Source of the DNA: Pisolithus tinctorius | Taxonomy: Eukaryota > Basidiomycota > Agaricomycetes > Boletales > Pisolithaceae | DNA length: 64,000 nt | Assembly: GCA_024663395.1 (NCBI GenBank) | Contig: JANFAH010000069.1 | Location: 210,882-274,881 of the forward strand | Direction: 5' to 3' | In this document: piece after piece, positions 10,880-22,940 of the stretch | How positions within the stretch are numbered: position 1 is the first letter of the stretch | Layout of the letters: every line of letters starts with the position of its first letter | The notes under the pieces: generated by a model | Database searches by the model: none | What the model was told of the DNA's origin: nothing | The model's input: the letters and a program-made list of their open reading frames with translations, nothing else | Made by a program: the position numbers and the translations under genes

Positions 10880-13800
10880 TATCTGATGCATTTTAGTTGT
10901 ATTACCAGACATGAAATAGACCTAGGAGAGTCAAGGAAAGATCATCAGTGCACTCGAAACAGGTCTCATGGTGTCCCAGTCAATGTGGACAGGGGCTTCA
11001 GTTCTGGAACGATGTTAGTTGGTGTTCGTTGGTGTTCGTTGGTGTTTGTCCTGCTGTACAGACCTGTGAATGTCAAAATAAGGTTGATTGAAGTGGTCCT
11101 AGGGGGGTCGAACACCACTTCAAGCGATCCAGCATGCCCCGAGGGGGAGTGGGGGAGTGGTCAGATGGGAACATTGGTATGTTATACTATATATTTTATT
11201 TGTATTACAAGACATGCAATAGACAATAGACCTAGAGCAGTCCGGGAAAGATGGTTAGTACACTCGAAACAGGTCTCGGGGTGTCCCAGTCAATGTGGAC
11301 AGGGGCTTTGGTTACGGAACAATGTTTATTGGTGTTCGTCAGTGTTCGTCAGTGTTCGTCCTGCTGTACGGACCTGTGAATGTCAAAATAAGGTCGATTG
11401 ATGTGGTCCTAGTGGGGATGAACACCACTTTAAGTGGGCCAGCATGCCCCGAGGGGGAGTGGTCAGATGGGAACATTGGTATGTTATACTATGTATTTTA
11501 TTTGTATTACAAGACATGCAATAGACCTAGGGGAGTCAAGGAAAGATCGTCAGTGCACTCGAAACAGGTCTCAGGGTGTTCCAGTCAATGTGGACAGGGG
11601 CTTCGGTTCTGGATCAATGTTCGTCAATGTTCGTCGGTGTTCGTCGGTGTTCATCCTGCTGTACGGACCTGTGAATATCAAAATAAGGTTGATTGAAGTG
11701 GTTCTAGGGGGGATGAACACCACTTCAAGCGATCCAGCATGCCCCGAGGGGGAGTGGGGGAGTGGTCAGACAGGAACATTGGTATGTTATACTATGTATT
11801 TTATTTGTATTACAAGACATGCGATAGACCTAGGAGAGTCAGGGAAAGATGGTTAGTGCACTCGAAACAGGTCTTGGGGTGTCCCAGTCAATGTGGACAG
11901 GGGCTTTGGTTCTGGAACAATGTTAGTTGGTGTTTGTCAGTGTTCGTCGGTGTTCGCTGGTGTTCGTCCTGCTGTACGGACCTGTGAATGTCCAAACAAG
12001 GTCGATTGAGGTGGTCCTAGGGGGGACGAACACCACTTTAAGCGGTCCAGCATGCCCCAAGGGGGAGTGGTCAGATGGGAACATTGCTTTGTTATACTAT
12101 GTGTTTTATTTGTATTACAAGACATGAAATAGACCTAGGAGAGTTGGGGAAAGATGGTTAGTGCACTCGAAACAGGTCTCAGGGTGTCCCAGTCAATGTC
12201 GACAGGGGCTTCGGTTCTGGAATGATGTTCATTGGTGTTCGTCAGTGTTCGTCGGTGTTCGTCAGTGTTCGTCCTGCTGTACGGACCTTTTAATGTCCAA
12301 ATAAGGTCGATTGAGTTGGTCCTAGGGGGGCCGAACACCACTTCAAGGGGTCCAGCATGACCCGAGGGGGAGTGGTCAGATGGGAACATTGCTATGTTAT
12401 ACTATGTATTTTATTTGAATTACAAGACATGCGATAGACCTAGAGCAGTCCGGGAAAGATGGTTAGTACACTCAAAACAGGTCTCGGGGTGTCCCAGTCA
12501 ATGTGGACAGGGGCTTTGGTTCTGGAACGATGTTAGTTGGTGTTCGTCAGTGTTCGTCGGTGTTCGCTGGTGTTCGTTGGTGTTAGTCCTGCTGTATGGA
12601 CCTGTGAATGTCCAAACAAGGTCTATTGAGGTGGTCCTAGGGGGGATGAACACCACTTCAAGTGGTCCAGCGTGCCACGAGGGGGAGTGGTCAGACAGGA
12701 ACATTGGTATGTTATATGATGTATTTTAGTTGTATTACCAGACATGCGATAGACCTAGGAGAGTCAGGGAAAGATGGTTAGTGCACTCGAAACAAGTCGT
12801 AGGGTGTCCCAGTCAATGTGGACAGGGCCTTTGGTTCTGGAACGATGTTAGTTGGTGTTCGTCAGTGTTCATCGGTGTTCGCTGGTGTTCGTTGGTGTTC
12901 GTCCTGCTGTATGGACCTCTGAATGTCCAAACAAGGTCGATTGAGGTGGTCCTAGGGGGGACGAACACCACTTCAAGCAGCCCAGCATGCTCTGAGGGGG
13001 AGTGGTCAGATGGGAACATGGGTATGTTATGAGATGTATTTTAGTTGTATTACCAGACGTGCAATAGACCTAGGAGAATCGGGGAAAAATGATCAATGCA
13101 TTCCAAACAAGTCGCAGGGTGTCCCAGTCAATGTGGACAGGGGATTCGGTTCTGGAGCGATGTTCGTTGCTGTTCGTTGTTGTTCGTTGGTGTTCGTCAT
13201 GCTCTACGGACATGTAAATGTCCTAGCAAGGTCAGTTGCAATTGATCTAGGGGGGACGAACACCACTTCAAACGGTCCAGCATGCCACGAGGGAGAGTGG
13301 TCAGACGGGAACATTGATATGGTATCCGATTTATTTTATTTGTATTACCAGACATGCAGCCGACCTAGGGGAGTCTGGGAAAGATGATTAATGCGTTCCA
13401 AACAAGTCACCAGGTGCTCCAGTATGTTACTAAAGGCCATCCATGCGGGACCGATGTTCGCAAGTGTTCGCCTGTGTTCGTTGGTGTTCATCATGGTGTA
13501 CGGACCAGGACATGGTACTACAAGGCCAAGGCAAGTGGGACTGTATGGACGAACACCATTCCAAGTGGGCTAGCATGCTCCAAGGCAGGTTGGCCCGGTG
13601 GGCATACTGGTATACTATCTGATGTAGATTCTCTATTTCATCGTAATACGTGCAGTAATATAGAAATGAAAGAATCTGGGAATGATGATTAATGTGCTTG
13701 AACCAGTTCCAAGGGTCTCCCAGCATTCGGACACGGTCTGGATAGGGGCTTTGGTAAGGGGTTGATGTTCGCTGGTGTTCGTCTGTGTTTGCTGTGGTTC

Positions 13801-14250
13801 CCCATATTGTATGGACCTGTACCTATCTACCTGAGCGCAGGGCAAGAGGGTTCCATGGTACGAACACTGTTTCAAGTGGTGCAGCATGGTCTCAGCAGGG
13901 GTGGTCGGTGGGCACACTGATAGAATATCCGATGTAATTTATTTGTATTACATGAAAGTCGATCGACATACCAGAGGCTGCGAATGACATTCCATCTGCT
14001 CCAAAACGAGTCACAGGCTGTCACGGTCAATTTGGACAGGGGCCATGGCGCTGGATCGATGTTCACTGGTGTTCGCTGGTGTTCGCTGGTGTTCGTCGAT
14101 GTTCGCCATAGTGGATGGACCTTGAGACGACTCTATCAGGTCAATGCAAATGGATTCAGGAGGACGAACACCATTCCAAGTGGTCCAGCATAATCTCTTA
14201 GCGGGGTGGTCAGCCATGCTGCATACACTCGTATATTGCTGAAGTCATGT
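10880..14250 (+). repeat. Satellite array 1: about 11 tandem units of about 305 bp
   Basis: The block CAATGTGGAC recurs at 10981, 11291, 11586, 11889, 12194 (one change), 12499, 12814 and 13129, with diverged equivalents near 13421, 13724 and 14029, giving spacings of 292-315 bp. The first eight units are close to identical and the last three clearly diverged. Each unit has an AT-rich block (TATGTATTTTATTTG), a nested direct repeat GTTCGTTGGT with a 10-bp step, and downstream GACGAACACC, the exact complement of the nested motif GGTGTTCGTC. Long open frames across the array on both strands repeat with the unit and are not taken as genes. The array fills the space between the JmjC gene and the 3' end of the ATP-grasp-like gene. 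Confidence 0.93.
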
Positions 14251-14401
14251 ACCATGTATTCTACACATCATGTACATGCACAAAGAAGCTGTTGTTAACC
14301 TCTCAGTGTTTTCAAGATAGTACTGATGTCTTCACGTCGTTAAGAGTGTATGGGTATCTTCCAAATATTAAACGGCGCCATATATGTCATCGTCCATGGG
14401 G

Positions 14402-16585
14402 TTATGCTATGCAGTATACATTAGTGATCGATCTGACCCATTTCTCGAACAGCTTTGCGAATGTGTCCGCCATGATTCCTCCGGTGTTGTTTATGTTCCA
14501 GAATAGCCAGAAGCTCGTCGTCGGAGTACGTTCCACCTCGTTGACAAAGTATCCCAGCCAGAGCTTTGGGCTCATGCCATCTGGGGCCATGATCCCGATA
14601 TCCATTCGACAAAACAATGACATGGAAGGTCTTGCGCCACCGACCCTCGTTTCTCGTGCGACTAGTTCTCCCCAGGCTTTTAGCACGAAGTTGTTGAACT
14701 CGTCCATCGCTCTCATCTTGTTTCAATATCTCCCCTTTGCGGATTCACGATCTTCTTCCTCCATTCAGCGATGCTTTGCGACTCATCCTTCCTGTTGGCG
14801 AGATCCAGTTCTAAGTCCAATAAGCATGACAAGAGTGCATCATACCATATTTTGCCCGCCTCCTCCAATGACAGAAAACTTGTGACCGGGATTCCAGACC
14901 AGCCGCCATTGTTTAACCGATGTGTATGTGTGACGGACATGATCTGCCCTCCGACTATGATTACCTGCCACTCCCCAAGGAACACCAAGCTTGGGATATA
15001 TTGTTGGGCGATCCATACCTCATCCGAGTCCTTGTTCGTGTTATTCTTGAGATGGGCCCAGGTCCGGCTTGATTTCGGGGCGGTTGGAAGTATCACATGT
15101 TTGCCGCAGTCGCTGTGACTCCGCTTCAGGATGTAGGCATCGTCGATAGGGTCCCCATCGCTAATAATATGCATTTCTGGTACCGCCCATCTTTGGATAC
15201 CTGAAATCGCCTGCAGGTGTGCCAGGGTCTCCCACTTGACTGCAGCAGTCCGGACCTGATCTGGTGGGGGCCAAAACTGTACTTGACAGCTGAGAAGTGC
15301 GAAGTGATTTTCGTATGTGCGCAGTTCCATCTCGTCGAGGCCATACGGGTTTCCTTTGCATCTGAAGGCCATATCGGAACCATGCCTCCAAGGTGCAATT
15401 GCAATTTCATCACTCACCGGAAATCGATCGTGTAGTCGATGCCTCCGATTATACAGTCCATCCATACGAGCTCATTCCATTTAGATTGCTGGCTGATCGG
15501 ATCGAGTACGACGGCCTTGAAGTCTGCCCACTTCATGTACTTCAGCTTGAATGCATTACTGTCATTGTACTCCTCCATGTTCATTGCCAACCAAAGCTGC
15601 GATGCATGCATCAGCAGACCGAACTGCACCTGTGTGTGAAAAGGGGGCCTACCCATTCACTGACCACCACCTTCACGCCCTCTTTGCTTTCCGATAGTTT
15701 GTATACGAATTTTCCAAGCTCCTTGATAACCTCATATTGGTGAGGTTTTATACAGCGGGTCGCCCATCCTAGATCTTCCTTTGCCTCGTTCTTCGATTTC
15801 ACCTCGCGGCTTGGGTCTGGGATGTAGAGGATATCGAGTGGTGTATCTTTCGACGTAGATCCCTGCGAATGAAATGGGTATGGCGATGTGAACGAGAATG
15901 CCAATGGAGAGCTAGAAATATGGCTCTCTATTTCTCCCATTGCTGATGGAGATCTTGAGATCGCCACCGATCGCCCAGCAGATGATGAAGGCCTAGAAGG
16001 CCAATATGGGCCACTATTATGGGTAAGTGTACTTAGCCTGGATGGACCTGCACCTGCACATGATGCTGGCGATCCGGATGTGGACCTCGATGCAGAGTAT
16101 GTTGACATGTGGATGGATGGACCGGGATCGTTCCATCCTGGTGGCAAAGTTTCCCCATCTTCCATCACTATGTCCTCATCACCCGCAGTGGATGTTGGTC
16201 TGAGGATTTTTAGTTGCTGTGCTGAACTATCCAGACATCGGGCCACTCACAGAAATAATGATTCCATCCCAGGATCCAGGGGTAGCCCAAGTCTCCTGAG
16301 CTCCCATGCAGCTTCGAATAAGGAGAGATGATCGATAAGCTCTGTCTGGGTAGCTTCTCGCGCTTTTCCAGATCGCCCGACATTATTATTTGAAAGCGCG
16401 ATATATCCTGGACATGTATCCATGCAATTTAAGTGTGAATTGTGCGTTTTGGCATGCCGCAGGCACGATCCCCCTTCCTTCTTCCAAACACCCCGGCCAC
16501 CAGATTGACATACCGCGCCATTACAGGTATGAATGCAGACTTCATAGCCTGCCATTGCGACATGCTGTTTTTGAGCCTTTGGCAT
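14402..16585 (-). CDS. Protein with N-terminal Cys/His cluster and C-terminal ATP-grasp-like domain
   Basis: Starts at 16585 and ends at 14402, with probable introns near 16.25, 15.6-15.45 and 14.72 kb. The first about 60 residues hold a dense cluster: CIHTC, CNGAVC, CLRHAKTH, CMDTC, a likely zinc-binding module. A Ser/Pro/Gly-rich linker follows (16.2-15.85 kb). The C-terminal half has DAYILKRSHSDCGKHVI, WIAQQYIPSLVFLGEW, IVGGQIMSVTHTH and, in the last exon, FCRMDIGIM and YFVNEVERTP. This order (lysine strand, W-Q-YIP clamp, GEWxVxxVGG, DxGxM, NExE-like metal ligands) is that of ATP-grasp carboxylate-amine ligase folds; the NEVE segment would hold the Mg ligands. Substrate is unknown. It is divergently arranged with MSDYYW family member A, only 140 bp away. 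The ATP-grasp call is motif-based. Confidence 0.62.
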
Positions 16586-16725
16586 GATTATCTTCGTGTC
16601 TCAGTGTAGGTATATGGTACAGTACACATTCTAATCGCCTCGCGAGGTGTGCATCTTGATTACATAAGCAATCGATGGCCATATAGACTAAGGATCATCG
16701 ATAGATTGGTGGATCTACACTCGTC
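16586..16725. promoter_or_regulatory. Short divergent intergenic region (candidate bidirectional promoter)
   Basis: Only 140 bp separate the start codons of the ATP-grasp-like gene (minus, 16585) and MSDYYW member A (plus, 16726). The gap includes TATATGGTACAGTACA-type AT-rich sequence near 16610-16625. Such a short head-to-head gap implies shared control, but no factor site can be named. Confidence 0.45.
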
Positions 16726-17617
16726 ATGGCCACACAGTACTTTCCATCCTCTTTGGGCTCTGTTAGCAAGTCCAGGATCGAATACGTGCTGGAGAACGAT
16801 CATAGCGTGCCATTGGCTGTGGGGAACGAATCTAGCTGGACATCGCAAGTCATTGGTGACACGGGAGACATAGTCGCACAGCTCCCGGCCCATTACTATG
16901 AGCACCTACAAGCTTTCTTCTGGAGAGAAAAGGCGATAAGGCTGGTACTCCAGTTCCAGGAGGAGCTCGAGGTTCAAGACTGGCTCAAGGCTAATCTAAC
17001 CTTGATCCTCGTTTATATGGACAGGGTCTTCACTCAGATTGTCAGGGAAGCCAAATCAACCAAGAGGGATGCTCGTGTGCCCGACTGGCGCAGCCCTACA
17101 TTCGACAATTACATTCTGATCGAATATCACGTGGAGCGTCATGAACCGGAGATGGTCAGGGAGTATAGGCGGAAGAACAACTACAACATCAACATGCAGA
17201 GCATCGAAGACATCAGTAAGCCTTTCCACTCGATTCTCATCCCGTTCCGGCCATGGACTACCATATCACATAGACTGGCATGCACACGAGGACACCCTCG
17301 GCAAGATCTGGTATGGAAGTGCCACTCAGTTCAAGATGGAGGAGAAGGACAAGACTCTGGAGGTTGCACACAGGCTGCTGGATGTTATGGTTGAATTTTA
17401 TGATCCCGTCGTGGAGGAGGATCCCGATTGTGAGTATCACAGACATGCCTTTCTTACAACACCGATTTTTATCTTCGACGCAGTTGGATACACGTATAAA
17501 GAGCACATGGAGGAGGCAGGGGAAGTGAAACCGCTCAAGAGGCACATGCCGGGGCCCAGAGTATTCAAGCGGGTGAATAAGAAGGGGCCTGTGCTGCCTG
17601 ACGACGAGGAAGTTTAG
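16726..17617 (+). CDS. MSDYYW-family member A (divergent paralogue, unknown function)
   Basis: Two exons, 16726-17215 and 17274-17617, flank a 58-nt GT-AG intron; phase is kept (leftover A plus AC) and the product is 277 residues. I do not recognise the family. It shares a column pattern with the neighbours at 17.9, 20.1 and 25.2 kb: a helical segment LTLILVYMDRVFTQIVR, then WRSPTFDNYILIEYHVERHEP (matching FEEYLxTEYLxGRHDP in the others), then after the intron IWYGSATQFKMEEKDK and VEFYDP (matching FYGERYDWDVE and WYSRKLDP). The shared intron position supports common descent. It lacks the N-terminal MSDYYW block and the C-terminal acidic tail, ending in a basic KRVNKKGP segment. No signal peptide or membrane segment is evident. 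Confidence 0.7.
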
Positions 17618-17888
17618 GGTCCCGACTTTGTAGATGGCTTTTAGTGCCCTGCCGCGTTTTCATTTCAATATACCGTATTTTCGCAGTCCACCCCACTATA
17701 TATATATGTATTTTTCGATGACACAGGAATGCGATGTGGATACGGTAATGCGATACGTTCAAAGGTGGGTTATCGTAGACAGGAGTAACCCTGACCCTAT
17801 GCCAGAAGTCCTATTTAGAATATATATGGCATGGTGTGCCGATCCTCTTCGATCACTTCGATCGATTCGATTAAGCCTCCATCGCAGC

Positions 17889-19009
17889 ATGTCTGACTAC
17901 TACTGGCAACGATCGCTCCCCACGATCACCCAGATGAAATACATTCTACAGATCTACTATCGATCGGAGGAGCTAGCAGATGGTACGATCCGGATAACAT
18001 GCACGAATCTCAACGAGGAGATAACGGAACATCGCACCTTCATTCCCTCCGTCTATTACAAGGCTCTCATCCATACACTCTGGAGGTATTACCTCCTCAT
18101 CGATCTCCACGTCCATTTCAAGAAGAACCCCTACAAAAAGTACACTGAGTTCCGTCCACATCTCTTGAGAAACATTGTCCTCCTGGACAATGTACTCGAG
18201 GCTTTAATTCGCCCGTGCACGTTGATCGAAAGGAAAGATATCGAAGGTTTCCGATCGGCCAATTTCGAAGAATACCTTTGCACGGAATATCTCGTTGGGC
18301 GGCACGATCCAAACTCGGTTAACTACTTCAGGGCACATTGCCCCATCAATATCGAGAGAATCAAGGACGAGTTTGGTGAGGCTTTTTACAGGTTTCCATT
18401 CCAATCCAATTCACTGACATGTATATCAGAATGGAGCTGGGATGCCTACAAGGAGCATGTCCCCACAAGGTTTTATGGGGAACGATACGATTGGGATGTG
18501 GAAAATATCCCAGATGCTGACTTTACGATTCTGTTGGACAAAGCAGTCAAATGGTATTCACGGAAGCTGGACCCAGCATGGAGTAAGTCAGATCTCCTAC
18601 TTACGCCCTGACAATCGGTTGATCATTTACATGGGCAGTATCTAAATGGGTCCCATGGGTTGAGATAGATGGGGTGGTTGCCAGCATGGGATCCACAGGC
18701 AATGCAGATGAGGGAAATGTGGGGACTGGAGCTGGGGATGATGAGGCAGGAGGAACTGGAGCTGGGAGCCAGGGTGGCGATGTTCCCATGGGAGGCGTGG
18801 AGAACTCTGATCCACCTCCCTCACACCAGGCGAGTAGCATGATGTCAGTCAAGTGTCTGTAGCTTATTTATACATTGATGTTACAGCAGAGGCAGAGAGG
18901 CAGCGATGGAGATTCAGGCGCCCCCGCTGCCTCGAGTTCTGCAAATCCTGCAGGGAATCCAGTGGGGTTCCGTCCCAGCCTGGCAAGTCTTTACTCCCGC
19001 AACAAGTAG
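17889..19009 (+). CDS. MSDYYW-family member B (best-preserved paralogue, unknown function)
   Basis: The start at 17889 gives MSDYYWQ, shared with members C and D; a longer frame opens upstream but is not conserved. Conserved blocks in order are LWRYYLL, LLRNIVLLDNVLEALIRP, FEEYL, EYLVGRHDPNSVNYFRAH, NIERI, YDWDVENIPDAD and WYSRKLDPAW. An intron splits the Trp codon context, and the next exon opens ISKWVPW, exactly matched in C (ISRWVKW) and D (ISQWVEW). A Gly/Glu-rich acidic tail ends at PPPSHQ. A GC-AG intron (18830-18886) then leads to a short exon ending GNPVGF...SRNK at 19009, parallel to member D. If that intron is not used, the frame stops at 18862. It is probably cytosolic or nuclear. 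The alpha-helical character suggests a binding protein; no catalytic motif is evident. Confidence 0.7.
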
Positions 19010-19077
19010 CTGTATCTGTTGTATGGTATTTTCTTTGCCGAATGCATTACATTTTGTTCTGGGTCATGGATGTAGCA

Positions 19078-20123
19078 TCATGACGTTTCCCCCTGGCGTG
19101 ATCTTGTTGGAACATGTAATACATATTGCATATCGTCACTGAGACTGCGTCGCCTCCACATCAGCCATGGGCTTTTGAATCCTCTTCCCTGGCCGTTCAT
19201 CTCCTTCCACATCGCTGTCCCCCCTTCCCCGCTTCTGTACTTAATGTATTGAGCCACTGAAACACGTAGGAGATACATAAAACGACTTTCCTGGGCTGTG
19301 GAAGGGAGAGAATGTTGCTCCTCCCCCCCCTGCTCCATGCTTTCGTCCTCCCACTTCACCCACCTAGATACTAGGAATATAAGGTCAGAATCAACGAACG
19401 TGCCATGGGCATGTCACTCACTCCACTGTGGATTGGGGTTCCGGCCATACCATTCCTCTACTGCATCCCATACTTCTTTGTAGTCATCATAGGGCAGCTG
19501 TTCGATATCCCAGTCGTAATCGGCCCCATCCATCGGTTCAGGGATACAATCGGAATATGCCTTCCAGTCTGAATGAAGCTGTCAGACTGTATGATAACGA
19601 TGAAACCATCGGATAACTCACCAAATCCTTCCATTGAAATGCGCTCTATATTGGTCGGGCAATGAGCTCGGAAGTAGTTAACAGACTGGGGATCGTGCCG
19701 GCCAATCAGGTACTCTGTCACCAAGTATTCATTGAAGTTTTTGGAACGATAATCAGGTAGCTCGGCCAGGGGGACATTCAGGCAGGGGCGGATGAGCGAT
19801 TCGATTACATTGTCCAGATGGACAATGTTGCTGATCAGAGTCGGTAGGAATGCCTTGTATTTGTCGCCAGTATTCTTCTCGAATCGCAAGTACAGCTTGA
19901 TGAGGAGGTAGTACCTCCACAGGAAGAGAGTTACATGAGTACCATAAAATACGGGGATAAATGCCCGATGCGATGCAGTGATTTCGTCGTCGTTCAGGTT
20001 GCTTTGTTTGATTTCCATAATTGCCCTGTTGCCAGGCACCGGATGTAACGTGTACCAGACCTGGGTGATGTAGTCCATTTGAGTATCCGTAGCTTTGGAG
20101 GGTTGCCAGTAGTAGTCAGACAT
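19078..20123 (-). CDS. MSDYYW-family member C (unknown function)
   Basis: The start at 20123 gives MSDYYWQPS. An upstream in-frame ATG at 20231 would add a hydrophobic leader, which members B and D lack, so the shorter start is preferred. Conserved blocks are LWRYYLLIKL, LISNIVHLDNVIESLIRP, FNEYLVTEYLIGRHDPQS and FRAHCPTNIERI. A short GT-AG intron (about 39 nt, near 19.57-19.61 kb) is needed to reach the conserved DYDWDIE and WYGR blocks. Another intron follows (donor GTGAGTGAC in the WS context) and then ISRWVKWEDE, an acidic segment. The 3' end near 19078 is uncertain. The gene is tail-to-tail with member B, about 70 bp apart. Confidence 0.65.
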
Positions 20124-20259
20124 TTTTTCGTGGGTCAACGTCAAATGAGAACGATGGAGTGGACCGATAAGGAAGCACAGCACTAATATCGCACAGCATA
20201 TACTAAAGTGGATCGTTGGCAACGGAGCCATTCCTGACTTCAGCCTCTTTATATTTTGT

Positions 20260-20560
20260 TAGATCCACGATCACCACTGTTCAGCACATTCAAATCACCA
20301 CCGATCACGTTAGCCAGACCAACCAATGTGTTTGAGAGCTGTCAAACATGGTGTGTGGTGGTATACGTGAACACCTCCGTTACGAGCTCCTGGCCTCCCC
20401 CTGTTTATATTTCCCTAGAGCATGTTCACTATTAATTGTCACATCCTACCCGCCTGTGCAGATGTTATAATGATTATACAAAGTAATAGAAAGCCAGTGA
20501 ACACAGGTTGCGCTGGGATATAATGAGTTCCGGCGTACCTACTTCACTTCCCACTGTTGA
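20260..20560. other. Intergenic DNA leading into satellite array 2
   Basis: About 300 bp between the 5' end of member C and the first clear satellite unit. It contains degraded unit-like pieces (GTGAACACCTCC near 20370, GTGAACACAGG near 20500), so it is probably the eroded left edge of the array. No coding signal was seen. Confidence 0.45.
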
Positions 20561-22860
20561 TATTTTTTTAGACCATGTTCGTCATCGTTCTATGCATTGA
20601 GGCCACATTTAGAAATGTCAGAAGGATGTTGGAAAGTGGCCAAAAGCTGGTGAACACACATTCCAGTGGCATATGATAAGTCTGAGCATGACCACCCGAC
20701 TTCCTCCAGTCAAGTTTTTGCTAGACCATGTTCGCCACCGTTCGTCATGTCTTACATGTCTTGACCAATGGTACAATGACAATCCACTGTGGTAGCAACC
20801 TGACGAACACCTGCTGTGATGATATATGATAAATTTGTGCATGACCACCTGACCTCCCCCTTTCTATATTTTGCCAGACCATGTTCACCATTGTTCGTCA
20901 TGTCCTAGACACCTTTACCAGTGTTGGTATGACCATCAATGGTGGTCGCAACCTGACGAACACCTGCTGTGATGGTATATGATAAGTTTGTGCATGACTG
21001 CCTGACCTCCCCCTTTCTATATGTTGCTAGACCATGTTCGCCACTGTTCGTCATGTCTTACATGTCATTACCAATGGTACAATGACCATCCACAGTGGTG
21101 GAAACCTGACGAACACCTGCTGTGATGGTATATGATAAGTTTGTTCATGACTGCCTGACATGCCCCTTTCTATATTTTGCTAGACCATGTTCGCCATTGT
21201 TCGTCATGTCCTAGACACCTTTACCATTGTCGGTAAGACCATTAAAGGTGGTAGCAACCTGACAAACACCTCCTGCGATTGTATATGATAGGTTTGTGCA
21301 TGACCGCCTGACCTCCCCTTTTCTACATTTTGCTAGACCATGTTCGCCATTGTTCGTCATGTCCTACACACCTGTACTGGTGTTGGTATGACCATTCAAG
21401 GTGGTAGTAACCTGACAAACACTTTCTGTGATGGTATATGATAGGTTTGTGCATGACCTCCTGACCCGCCCCATTCTATATTTTGCTAGACCATGTTTGC
21501 CATTGTTCGTCACGTTCTAAACACCTTTACCAGTGTTGGCATGACCATTCAAGGTTGTAGAAACATGACAAACACATGCTGCGATGGGATATGATAAGTT
21601 TGTGCATGCCCGCCTGACCCGCCCCTTTCTATATTTTGCTAGACCATGTTCGCCATTGTTCGTCACGTCCTAAACACCTTTACCAGTGTTAGTAAGACCA
21701 TTCAAGGTGGTAGCAACCTGACGAACACCTGCTGCGATGGTATATGATAAGTTTGTGCATGCCCGCCTGACCCGCCCCTTTCTATATTTTGCTAGACCAT
21801 GTTCGCCATTGTTCGTCATGTCCTAAACACCTTTACCAGTGTTAGTAAGACAATTCAAGGTGGTAGCAACCTGACGAACACATGCTGCGATGGTATATGA
21901 TAAGTTTGTGCATGCCCGCCTGACCCGCCCCTTTCTATATTTTTCTAGACCATGTTCGCCATTGTTCGTCACGTCCTAAACACCTTTACCAGTGTTGGTA
22001 AGACCATTAAAGGTGGTTGCAACCCGACGAACACCTGCTGCGATGGTATATGATAAGTTTGCGCATGACCTCCTGACCCGCCCCTTTCTATATTTTGCTA
22101 GACCATGTTCACCATTGTTCGTCACGTCCTAAACACCTTTACCAGTGTTGGTAAGACCATTCAAGGTGGTAGCAACCTGACGAACACCTGCTGCGATGGT
22201 ATATGATAAGTTTGTGCATGACCTCCTAACCCGCCCCTTTCTATATTTTGCTAGACCATGTTCGCCATTGTTCGTCACGCCCTAGACACCTTTCCAAGTG
22301 TTGGTAAGACCATTCAAGGTGGTAGCAACCTGATGAACACCTGCTGCGATGGTATATGATAAGTTTGCGCATGACCTCCTGACCCACCCCTTTCTATATT
22401 TTTCTAGACCATGTTCGCCATTGTTCGTCACGCCCTAAACACCTTTACCAGTGTTGGTAAGACAATTCAAGGTGGTAGCAACCTGACGAACACCTGCTGC
22501 GATGGTATATGATAAGTTTGCGCATGACCTCCTGACCCACCCCTTTATATATTTTGCTAGACCATGTTCGCCATTGTTCGTCACGTCCTAAACACCTTTC
22601 CCAGTGTTGGCATGACAATTCAAGGTGGTAGAACCCTGGCGAACACCTGCTGTGATTGTATATGATAAGTTTGCGCATGACCACCTGGCCCGCCCCTGTC
22701 TACATTTTGCTAGACCATGTTTGCCATTGTTTTCCATGTCTTAACCACCTTTACCAGTGTTGGAAACATTATCCATGGTGGTAGCAACCCGCCGAACACT
22801 GGCTCTGGCGCGATATGTTAAAATTTGGTATGGCCACCTGGCTTCCCCCCTGTTTATATC
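20560..22860 (+). repeat. Satellite array 2: about 15 tandem units of 153 bp
   Basis: GACCATGTTC or a close variant recurs at 20571, 20724, 20877, 21030, 21183, 21336, 21489, 21642, 21795, 21948, 22101, 22254, 22407, 22560 and 22713, a strict 153-bp step. Each unit has TGTTCGCC and TTGTTCGTC near the start, GACGAACACC about 60 bases on, an AT-rich GGTATATGATAAG block and a C-rich CCGCCCCTTTC block. Units at both edges are more diverged than the centre. The 10-mer GACGAACACC is identical to that in satellite array 1. No gene is claimed inside. Confidence 0.95.
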
Positions 22861-22940
22861 TTGCTACTTGCCCGCTCTTCCATCATCTGTTGACGTTCAA
22901 TCGTAATAACCAGTCGAACTACCACTACACATCGATTTAT

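Noticed and set aside
10886..13692. Series of 60-170-codon frames on both strands of satellite array 1
   Set aside because: They repeat with the 305-bp unit, shift frame between units and show no independent codon constraint; they are products of the satellite.
20101..20231. Signal-anchor N-terminus for MSDYYW member C
   Set aside because: Members B and D begin at MSDYYW and lack the hydrophobic leader; the upstream ATG is likely untranslated leader.
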